A stretch of DNA of 11,598 bases, from contig CAYJIS010000059.1 of NCBI GenBank assembly GCA_964370315.1, forward strand, positions 1-11,598, in the 5' to 3' direction. Positions 5,504 to 11,598 of the stretch are shown here, piece by piece. Both the position numbers and the translations under genes were made by a program. The stretch's first letter is position 1; every line of letters begins with the position of its first letter. Under the pieces are notes generated by a model. It made no database searches. It was not told where the DNA came from and saw only the letters and a list, made by a program, of their open reading frames with translations. This DNA is from CAYJFX01 sp964370315 (GTDB taxonomy: Bacteria > Spirochaetota > Spirochaetia > Treponematales > Treponemataceae).

Positions 5504-7447
5504 TTAAATACTTTTTGTTAATTTAACTATGTAAAAAAGAATGTACATTCTCAATTGTTCTTTGTCAGTAATTTTTTGCAAAGCCTGATTTTGCATAATA
5601 TTATCAGCCAAGTTTTTCATTCGCTCTAATGAAAAAGAAGAAGACTTTATGGTTCTTACTGTTTTACGCATATAATCTCTAACCAACGAATTAACATCTT
5701 CGGTTAAATTATTACTAAGTTGTTTATCAAGTAGTCTATTCCACTGTCGAATATATGAGTCCATTTCTCTATCAAGATTAGAGCCAACAGGAACAATTTG
5801 AGCTTCTGCGGCAAGGGCTGCTGCTTGAAACTCTTGTCTACGTTGTCCTTTTGTAGCATTTGAAAATGCATTTGGTTCTTCTACATTTTTTAGCTGCAAT
5901 TGTGCAGTAGGTACTGGTGATGCAGGCCCTCTGTTTTTCTTTGACTTTGGTGGTCTAAGTAAAAACTTCATAATCCAAGAAATAACCGGTATTGTATACC
6001 AAACTGGTAGCAAAATTTTTGCATCAGTAGATATTTCTCTTCTAGAGAGCATTAATAATTCACTAAAAGGGAGAACTTTTCCATTTGAAAATAAGTGTAT
6101 TTTATCTTTGTTATTTTGAGAGTCATGATGCACTAAAGATAAAAAATTTGACATTAATAACGAGTGTAAAATTGGAGAACTTGTTTTTACTTCTGTTTCT
6201 AAGCAAGCTTCAAATGCTTTTTGGTCATTCATGGCAAGCTCTGTTTCAAATCTTTTATATGCTTCAAACCATCGTTTAGTGAGGTTTTGTTTGATAGTTT
6301 CACGGGCATCATTACATAATCGAATTATAAGTGGAATTACTTTTGATTTATAAATATAATAGCGATCACCCGTGTGAATCTTAAATGTTAACAACTCAGG
6401 CAAATCACCTTCATTTATTTGGGTAGTTGCAGTATTTAAAAACTCGGTTAAATCTTCTGCGGTGTACTGTCCTAAAAGAGGAATACCTCGAGTATCAGTA
6501 AAGTATTCAATCGCTTTTCTGTTAAAGTAGTGTGGGGCAGCATGGAGTGCTTGTTCTAGATTACGCAGTGCAGTAGTTCTTTGTAAGTTCTGTTGAGACT
6601 TATTCTTATAATACCCAATTGATACTTCAGTTATTGCAACACTTTGTAGAATGGTAATATGCTCTTGTGTATAATCTGTAACCTTTTCGTAATCTTGCCT
6701 AATAAAGAATCCTAATTGGCTCCAAAAGTAAAATGCATCACTGGATGTCTTTATTGATTCAATTGCCTCAGTTGGTTTTTGTATAAACTGAGTAAAAAAT
6801 GTTTTTACTGAAAGCTCTTTTCCTGAGTTAGAGAGTCTTAGGCGCTTTAAAAAATAATCATGAAACTCTTCTCGTCTAAGCATTTGCCGGATTTTTGAAA
6901 GGGATATTTCAAATAAAAGGCTTATTGGAATCGTTGATGGGAGAATTATTGTTGGTATATTACTTGAAAATGTTAATCCATATAGTTTTTTATTTTCATG
7001 ATCGACCTGTTTTGGTTTATCTTTTTCTTCTTCAAGCTTTTCAAAAAGTTCGGTAATAAATAGTGAAGCTTGGTGTTGTTCGATCATTTCTAAGGGTGCT
7101 TGTTTTGGTAAATCGTTAACTGTTGGAAAAGGTATGGTTGGGTTATTCGATATTTCCCTATAACGTGAAGCATATCTTTCTACGTAATACGGTATTACAA
7201 TTATTCCCTTTTTATCACTATCTGGATGTGTAATAATAATCGAGCCCTTGTGACTTAAGGATTCCAATTCGTCATGCATTGCTGACTCTGGGTTAGTTGT
7301 ATATGCAACTAAATCTGGTTGTGTGTCAATATTATGTAACGCATAGCGTTTCATGTAATCACAAAACTCTGCAAAATGAACGTGAGGACTATTTTGTTTC
7401 TGTGCAAAAAGTACAAGAATAGTTAAAAGATTTTTTTTACTTGACAT
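5504..7447 (-). CDS. Conserved-looking protein of unknown function, 647 residues
   Basis: I do not recognise this protein. Residues 1-100 have the pattern of a winged-helix domain: helices near 6-17, 24-36 and 54-67, then two beta strands (69-73 and 81-86) joined by a charged turn HPDSDKKG. Residues 100-475 are mostly helical, with no signal peptide. A hydrophobic segment at 478-497 (ILLPVWYTIPVISWIMKFLL) is followed by basic RPPKSKKNRG, which suggests membrane association or a buried core helix. A Pro/Ala/Gln-rich linker spans 508-555, and residues 556-647 form a helical C-terminal domain. There is no Walker motif, nuclease motif or metal-binding cluster that I can see. The ATG has no Shine-Dalgarno but follows a strong promoter at leaderless spacing. 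ssb lies 102 bp downstream on the same strand. An A8 tract covers codons 4-6. Confidence 0.88.
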   Translation of the reverse strand: MSSKKNLLTILVLFAQKQNSPHVHFAEFCDYMKRYALHNIDTQPDLVAYTTNPESAMHDELESLSHKGSIIITHPDSDKKGIIVIPYYVERYASRYREISNNPTIPFPTVNDLPKQAPLEMIEQHQASLFITELFEKLEEEKDKPKQVDHENKKLYGLTFSSNIPTIILPSTIPISLLFEISLSKIRQMLRREEFHDYFLKRLRLSNSGKELSVKTFFTQFIQKPTEAIESIKTSSDAFYFWSQLGFFIRQDYEKVTDYTQEHITILQSVAITEVSIGYYKNKSQQNLQRTTALRNLEQALHAAPHYFNRKAIEYFTDTRGIPLLGQYTAEDLTEFLNTATTQINEGDLPELLTFKIHTGDRYYIYKSKVIPLIIRLCNDARETIKQNLTKRWFEAYKRFETELAMNDQKAFEACLETEVKTSSPILHSLLMSNFLSLVHHDSQNNKDKIHLFSNGKVLPFSELLMLSRREISTDAKILLPVWYTIPVISWIMKFLLRPPKSKKNRGPASPVPTAQLQLKNVEEPNAFSNATKGQRRQEFQAAALAAEAQIVPVGSNLDREMDSYIRQWNRLLDKQLSNNLTEDVNSLVRDYMRKTVRTIKSSSFSLERMKNLADNIMQNQALQKITDKEQLRMYILFYIVKLTKSI

Positions 7448-7453
7448 AATGAT

Positions 7454-7482
7454 ATTATATCAGTAAATCGTTTTTTTCTCAA
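7454..7482 (-). promoter_or_regulatory. Near-consensus promoter positioned for a leaderless mRNA
   Basis: On the minus strand TTGAGA (7482-7477, five of six) and a perfect TATAAT (7459-7454) are separated by exactly 17 bp. Six bases lie between the -10 and the ATG at 7447, so the predicted +1 is the A of the start codon of the 647-residue gene. The bases before the ATG hold no purine-rich Shine-Dalgarno. Confidence 0.72.
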
Positions 7483-7542
7483 TGAGTTTTTATAATATTC
7501 TTGATTTTTTTTATGTTTTAATGGAGAAAATTAAAAAAGTGC

Positions 7543-7571
7543 TTGACCGACTAGGTAACATATCGTAATAT
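7543..7571 (+). promoter_or_regulatory. Likely promoter of hisC and the phosphoesterase gene
   Basis: TTGACC (7543-7548, five of six) is followed after 17 bp by TAATAT (7566-7571, four of six). TATAAA at 7569-7574 is a better -10 by sequence but at a 20-bp spacing. The predicted start near 7578 gives a leader of about 28 nt with AGGAG at 7596-7600, five bases before the ATG. With the minus-strand promoter at 7454-7482 this makes 7448-7605 a divergent promoter region. Confidence 0.5.
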
Positions 7572-7605
7572 AAATAGTATAAAAAAAGGCTTTTTAGGAG
7601 TAAGT

Positions 7606-8718
7606 ATGTTTTCTACACGCGTAAATAATTTAAATCCATATGTACCTGGAGAGCAGGTTGAAGGGAATTATATTAAACTTAATGCCAACGAAAATCCATA
7701 TGATATTTCTCAAAAAACGCATAATGAATTACTGCAATTTGTACAAACAAAGAAAAATACCTTTGGATTGTATCCCGACCCAGAATCTTTAAAGCTACGC
7801 AAAGCGATTGCTCATATGCTCAATGAGTCTGGAGGTTTTTTAACTTCAAATAGTCCCCTTAATTTTACAATCGATGAAAACATGATTTTTTGTGGTAATG
7901 GTTCTGATGAAGTATTGTCCTTTTTGTTTTATAGTTTTTTTGATTCAGATAAAGAACTGGTTGCACCTGATTTAACGTATAGTTTTTATCCAGTATATTC
8001 TGATTATTATTCAATACCACTTACTAAAATCCCTGTTAAAGAGGATTGGACATTGGATACAGAAAAAATGATGAGTGTAGATAACTTTGGTGGTATGATA
8101 TTTGCTAATCCAAATGCGCCTACAGGAATAGCTTTAAGCGTAGAAACCATAGAGTCTATGCTAGAAAACCTTGCAAGCGATAAAATAATGGTGGTAGATG
8201 AAGCCTATGTAGATTTTTCAACACAGTCGGCTTTGCCTCTTTTGCAAAAGTATAAAAACGTAGTAATTGTTAGAACTTTTTCAAAGTCATTTTCTTTAGC
8301 TGGAATGAGACTTGGTTATTGTATTGCACATCCAGAGGTGATTTCTACAATTATGAAAGTAAAAAATAGTTTTAATCACTTTCCTGTAGACACTATTACT
8401 CAAGAGCTTGGCCGCTTAGTATGCTCTGATTGGAACTATTATGCTCAAACTGCTAAAACCATAATTGCAGATAGAGATGCATTTTCCAGTGCATTATCTG
8501 CTCATGGGTGGCAAGTGCTTGAGTCAAAAACAAATTTTGTTATGGTAAAAAACGAAGCAGGTATAAGTGGTTTAGATATATATGAAGGATTAAAAAAACA
8601 TTCATTTTTGGTGAGATATTTTGATAATCCTAGAACTAAAGACTGGGTGCGTATTTCAATTGGTAAAACAGAGGATATGCATTCTCTTACTAAGATAATG
8701 TGTTCAAATACTTTTTAA
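7606..8718 (+). CDS. hisC: Histidinol-phosphate aminotransferase (class I/II PLP transaminase)
   Basis: The 370-residue protein has the normal HisC length and order of motifs: LNANENPY at 25-32, GNGSDEV at 97-103, NPNAPTG at 168-174, DEAYVDF at 198-204, the PLP-lysine block TFSKSFSLAGMRLGY at 224-238 with Lys227, and VRISIG at 348-353, where Arg349 should bind the substrate phosphate or carboxylate. HisC moves the amino group from glutamate to imidazole-acetol phosphate in histidine synthesis, and related enzymes act on aromatic amino acids. No other his gene is in the window, so the substrate is not settled by context. The start has AGGAG five bases upstream. The next gene begins 12 bp after the stop, suggesting an operon. 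Confidence 0.93.
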   Translation: MFSTRVNNLNPYVPGEQVEGNYIKLNANENPYDISQKTHNELLQFVQTKKNTFGLYPDPESLKLRKAIAHMLNESGGFLTSNSPLNFTIDENMIFCGNGSDEVLSFLFYSFFDSDKELVAPDLTYSFYPVYSDYYSIPLTKIPVKEDWTLDTEKMMSVDNFGGMIFANPNAPTGIALSVETIESMLENLASDKIMVVDEAYVDFSTQSALPLLQKYKNVVIVRTFSKSFSLAGMRLGYCIAHPEVISTIMKVKNSFNHFPVDTITQELGRLVCSDWNYYAQTAKTIIADRDAFSSALSAHGWQVLESKTNFVMVKNEAGISGLDIYEGLKKHSFLVRYFDNPRTKDWVRISIGKTEDMHSLTKIMCSNTF

Positions 8719-8730
8719 TAGGGGTAGGTT

Positions 8731-9399
8731 ATGAGAATTTTAGTATTATCTGATATACACGGAGCAATTGACATGCTCGATAAGCTTGACAATGAGTTTG
8801 AAAAAGCTGATGTAGTCATCATGGCAGGAGACTTTGCACAGTTTAATAATATTCCAAGTGGTGAGCCTACCTTAAAACACTTGTTACAAAAACACGAAAG
8901 AATTTATAGTGTTTGTGGCAATTGTGATGAGCCTTCATTCCTTGAAACCCTTGATGATTATGATGTTTGTGTTCAAAAGTCAATTGTGTTTACTGAGGGA
9001 CTTGCTTTTTCGGGTAGTGGTGGCGCATTACGTTTTACAGGGGCTACACCATATGAAAGAGAAGATACAGAGCTAATTGAAGATTTAAAGCTTGTTAAAG
9101 AGCTCATAGAAAAAGATAATGTAATACTTCTTATCCATCAACCGCCGTTTAACACAAAGCTTGATGTTATTACTACAGGTGCTCATGTAGGCTCTCAACT
9201 AGCCAGAGAGTTCATTGAAGAGCACCAACCGCTTGTAGTCGTATCGGGGCATATACATGAGTCTTTTGCTATAGATACACTGGGTAGAACAACACTAATA
9301 AATCCAGGAGCACTTGAAGATGGACGTTATGGAATTTTAGAACTAACAAAAGAAGGCGAAAACTGGAAAGTGCTTTCTTGTGAGCTAAAAGAACTATAA
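8731..9399 (+). CDS. Calcineurin-like metallophosphoesterase, YfcE/MJ0936-like
   Basis: This 222-residue protein carries the complete metal-binding set of the family: DIH (D8, H10), GD (33-34), GNCD (63-66; the usual GNHD has Cys for His at 65), H136 in LIHQPP, and GHIH (173-176). Such enzymes hold two metal ions and hydrolyse phosphodiesters; the physiological substrate is usually unknown. The terminal TLINPGALEDGRYGILEL block (188-205) resembles the NPGS-type ending of YfcE-like proteins. The Cys at 65, where most relatives have the general-acid His, may change activity. The start follows AGGGG six bases upstream, and the gene is 12 bp after hisC. Its last six bases overlap the end of the opposing gene. 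Confidence 0.9.
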   Translation: MRILVLSDIHGAIDMLDKLDNEFEKADVVIMAGDFAQFNNIPSGEPTLKHLLQKHERIYSVCGNCDEPSFLETLDDYDVCVQKSIVFTEGLAFSGSGGALRFTGATPYEREDTELIEDLKLVKELIEKDNVILLIHQPPFNTKLDVITTGAHVGSQLAREFIEEHQPLVVVSGHIHESFAIDTLGRTTLINPGALEDGRYGILELTKEGENWKVLSCELKEL

Positions 9400-10413
9400 T
9401 TCGTTCGTTACAAATCGAAACCCAATATAGTTATATGCTTCTCCTGGATCGTAAGAATAACGGTCTGCAGCATATGTAAACGAAGCATATTCACTCCAGC
9501 TTCCTCCACGCAATACTCTTTCACTACCTAAAAAATTCTCATTGTGTTCGAGCTCGTAATCAGCAAACCAATCCCAGCAAAACTCTAATACATTACCACT
9601 CATATCATAGAGACCGGATGCATTTGCTTGTCCACTTTTTGGAACACTTCTAGGGCCAAGTAAACTATTTGCGGTTGCAACATTTGCAGTACCAACTTGA
9701 AAAACAGGGTTTGAGGCCTTGGGGTCCTCATTATAGCGCTTTACACTATCTTCATGTGCTTCTGTTACTGCAAGAAAATCCCATGCAGGACCAGAATTAC
9801 TTGCACCATCAATAAAGCTATTTAGTCCAGATCTGCCTTTTATTTTTCTTGCAGCATATTCCCATTCTACTTCAGTTGGTAATCTAAATCCATTTGCATT
9901 CATATCTAGCTGTGCAAGGTCTATTCTAGCAGCATCGCTTGCATCTTTTAATACTTGTCCGTTATATGTATAACTAGGTTTTCTTCCTGTAATTTCAGAT
10001 AAAGCATTGCACCACACAACTGCGTCTCTCCAACTTATGGTTGTTACTGGCTGACTTTTTCCCATTTCTGTTGGTTTTCTTCCTCGTCGCCCTGAAGACC
10101 CTTCTTGTCCAGGGTTTTCAAATTTATATCGAAGTTCTCTTTCTGCAATAACTTTTACATAATACCAGAGATTATACGTTGTCTCATATGCATTCATATA
10201 AAAATGCTCAACACTTCGTTTTGCACTGAGCGATTGTACGCCTTGTCCAATAATAAACTCATCATTTGGATTTGCAAGTGAAATTAACTCAACTTCATTT
10301 TCGAATTCAATTGTTTTCGCAAGTTCTTTTTCTAGCTCATTTGAACTATCTGCGTTCATCGAAAACAACACTATACTAAAAAATATACTAAAAGCTATAC
10401 TATTTTTTTTCAT
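9394..10413 (-). CDS. Exported SUMF1/formylglycine-generating-enzyme-like protein without catalytic cysteines
   Basis: The 339-residue protein starts with MKKN and a hydrophobic stretch to about residue 19, a Sec signal peptide without a lipobox cysteine, so it should be periplasmic or secreted. The rest is a SUMF1 (FGE-sulfatase) domain: PVTTISWRDAVVWCNALS (122-139), NGFRLPTEVEWEYAAR (174-189), SGLYDMSGNVLEFCWDW (266-282), RVLRGGSW (299-306) and NYIGFRFV (328-335). True formylglycine-generating enzymes have a copper-binding Cys pair between the RGGS and GFR blocks. Here that stretch has none, and the only cysteines are C135 and C279. It is therefore probably a ligand-binding or structural relative, as in the expanded SUMF1 families of treponemes. 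It follows corA by 6 bp. GAGG is only four bases before the ATG and overlaps the corA TGA. Confidence 0.92.
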   Translation of the reverse strand: MKKNSIAFSIFFSIVLFSMNADSSNELEKELAKTIEFENEVELISLANPNDEFIIGQGVQSLSAKRSVEHFYMNAYETTYNLWYYVKVIAERELRYKFENPGQEGSSGRRGRKPTEMGKSQPVTTISWRDAVVWCNALSEITGRKPSYTYNGQVLKDASDAARIDLAQLDMNANGFRLPTEVEWEYAARKIKGRSGLNSFIDGASNSGPAWDFLAVTEAHEDSVKRYNEDPKASNPVFQVGTANVATANSLLGPRSVPKSGQANASGLYDMSGNVLEFCWDWFADYELEHNENFLGSERVLRGGSWSEYASFTYAADRYSYDPGEAYNYIGFRFVTNEL

Positions 10414-10417
10414 AATA

Positions 10418-10422
10418 CCTCA
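10418..10422 (-). promoter_or_regulatory. Overlap of corA stop and SUMF1 ribosome-binding site
   Basis: On the minus strand TGAGG (10422-10418) contains both the corA stop TGA and the GAGG that precedes the SUMF1 ATG (10413) by four bases. Ribosomes finishing corA would land on the next start, so the two genes are probably translationally coupled. Confidence 0.75.
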
Positions 10423-11427
10423 ATTTGTTCGCATACTATTTTTTATTGATTTGCGACTTTCTTTTCTACTTTTGTTTTTAAACCTTGTACTGCTCCAATC
10501 TGATAAGGCTACAAGAGCAATAGAGGCGGTAAATAAACAAATTAATCCTATAAAAATTACTCCCCACCATCCAGCATTCGTAAAGGGTAGGGGGACGTTC
10601 ATTCCAAAAAAACTAACGATAAATGTTGGAACCATTAATACGAGCGAAATTACCGTGAGTCTTTTCATTACAATATTTAAGTTGTTGGATATTACCGATG
10701 CGAAAGTATCCATCATGCTTGTTAAGATGTTTCTATACGTGTTTGCCATTTCGAGTGCTTGTCTATTATCAATTGCAACATCTTCAAGCCAATCTTTATC
10801 TTCTTTATCTAAACTAATTATATGTGTTTTTAATAATTTTTCGAGCAATAATTGATTTCCCGTAAGTGATGTAGAAAAAAATTCTAGGGATTTTCCGAGG
10901 TTTAATAAAAGCATCAGTTCGTTATTTTTAACCGATCTTTCTAAGGTACCTTGAATGGCCGTTGAGCGTCTATTTATTTCTTTTAAGTAACGTAAAAAGG
11001 TTGAGTCGCTTCGGCTAAGTATTCGTATTACAAAGGCTGGAAAATCGCTTAATGTTAAATCTCGTATTCTATTTGCCGCTAAATCGTGTAGTACTTCACA
11101 GTCTGTCCAACAAATGGTAATAATCGTATTTTTAAATAAAACAATTCCTAATGGCACCGTAATATAGCTTATTTCATGGTCTGGTATAAATAACGGGAGT
11201 CTCATAATAATGAGCGTATAGTCGCTTGTTTGTTCTATTCGCGATAGCTCATCTTGGTCTAATATATCTAAGATATGTTCTTGCTCAATATTATAATTTT
11301 TTTCGAGGATTCTTATATCTTCACGCGTAATAGCGCGCGCATCAATCCATTGGTTCTTTTTTTTTGAAGATTCTGCTTCGTCAAATTGGATTAGCTTGCC
11401 ATTTTGTTCTTCCCAGTATGTTATCAT
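10420..11427 (-). CDS. corA: CorA-family divalent metal transporter
   Basis: This 335-residue protein has CorA architecture: a cytoplasmic alpha/beta domain (about 1-140), a long helical stalk (about 140-255), membrane helix 1 (256-275) ending in the ion-selectivity motif GMN (275-277), a short loop with VPLPFTNAG, membrane helix 2 (about 287-309), and a basic C-terminal tail (KNKSRKESRKSIK). CorA pentamers carry Mg2+, or Co2+/Ni2+/Zn2+ in some branches; the metal cannot be read from the sequence. The start has a strong AAGGAGG (11445-11439), but its 11-base spacing is long. A TTG closer to it is out of frame. An A9 tract lies at codons 20-23. It is the first gene of a pair with the SUMF1 gene. 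Confidence 0.95.
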   Translation of the reverse strand: MITYWEEQNGKLIQFDEAESSKKKNQWIDARAITREDIRILEKNYNIEQEHILDILDQDELSRIEQTSDYTLIIMRLPLFIPDHEISYITVPLGIVLFKNTIITICWTDCEVLHDLAANRIRDLTLSDFPAFVIRILSRSDSTFLRYLKEINRRSTAIQGTLERSVKNNELMLLLNLGKSLEFFSTSLTGNQLLLEKLLKTHIISLDKEDKDWLEDVAIDNRQALEMANTYRNILTSMMDTFASVISNNLNIVMKRLTVISLVLMVPTFIVSFFGMNVPLPFTNAGWWGVIFIGLICLFTASIALVALSDWSSTRFKNKSRKESRKSIKNSMRTN

Positions 11428-11481
11428 CTGCCTGCAATCCTCCTTGTAAAAACTAACTCGAAGTTTCTTTTGCCTACATAT

Positions 11482-11510
11482 ATTTTATACCTCAACGGGG
11501 AAAAAATCAA
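11482..11510 (-). promoter_or_regulatory. Likely promoter of corA
   Basis: On the minus strand TTGATT (11510-11505, four of six) and TAAAAT (11487-11482, five of six) are 17 bp apart. The predicted start near 11475 gives a leader of about 48 nt that includes the AAGGAGG. I saw no M-box-like structure in this short leader. Confidence 0.5.
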
Positions 11511-11515
11511 GTATT

Positions 11516-11544
11516 TATACAAATGATTACTTTATTAATATAAT
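11516..11544 (+). promoter_or_regulatory. Divergent promoter pointing out of the right edge
   Basis: TATACA (11516-11521, four of six) and a perfect TATAAT (11539-11544) are 17 bp apart on the plus strand, immediately beside the corA promoter and facing away from it. GAGG at 11585-11588 could be the ribosome-binding site of a gene whose start lies at or just past the window end. No coding sequence is visible to confirm it. Confidence 0.4.
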
Positions 11545-11598
11545 TCTCTTTGTTAAAAAAAAAGTTTTGTTTTTCTGTTTTTTTGAGGTAAGTATTGC

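Noticed and set aside
7583..7595. A5-GGC-T5 in the hisC leader as an attenuator
   Set aside because: Only five A-U pairs with a 3-base loop; too weak to terminate, and no leader peptide with His codons is visible.
7606..9399. A histidine biosynthesis cluster
   Set aside because: Only hisC is present; the neighbouring phosphoesterase is calcineurin-like, not the HAD- or PHP-type histidinol-phosphatase.
10451..10855. A 134-codon plus-strand frame opposite corA
   Set aside because: Hydrophobic only because it mirrors the corA membrane helices; corA is certain from GMN and length.
11595..11598. TTG at 11595 as the start of a plus-strand gene
   Set aside because: GAGG is six bases upstream, but only one codon is in the window, so no coding evidence exists.

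Overview
The window is AT-rich (about one third G+C by eye) and reads like a chromosomal segment of a host-associated spirochete, most likely Treponema or a close relative. This is an inference. It rests on a lipoprotein with 'FIMNGGTI'-type beta-helix rungs, an exported SUMF1-domain protein, a long U32 protein and the low G+C. No 16S rRNA or other decisive marker is present. There are eight protein genes, about 90% coding, and no tRNA, rRNA, CRISPR array, transposase or phage gene. I did not find a convincing new multi-gene system; the most interesting material is at the level of promoters, dyads and protein architecture.

Layout. 1-2605: one transcription unit with a near-consensus promoter, a large surface lipoprotein and a strong intrinsic terminator. 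2606-4831: a two-half U32 protein (RlhA-like, probable RNA hydroxylation factor) whose only room for a promoter puts the transcript start on its ATG. 4832-4969: a convergent gap with two inverted repeats, one with perfect 16-bp arms. 4970-5401 (minus): ssb, with a nested palindrome over its promoter. 5504-7447 (minus): a 647-residue protein of unknown function, again with a promoter that implies a leaderless mRNA. 7448-7605: divergent promoter region. 7606-9399: hisC and a YfcE/YmdB-like phosphoesterase, 12 bp apart and probably an operon. 9394-10413 (minus): an exported SUMF1 protein whose stop overlaps the phosphoesterase stop tail to tail. 10420-11427 (minus): corA, upstream of and tightly coupled to the SUMF1 gene. 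11428-11598: a promoter region with one promoter for corA and a second pointing out of the right edge.

How the genes relate. There is no single pathway. hisC plus phosphoesterase and corA plus SUMF1 are the only likely polycistronic pairs, and neither gives an obvious shared function. ssb and the 647-residue gene lie on the same strand 102 bp apart and could be partly co-transcribed, though ssb has its own promoter/operator-like region.
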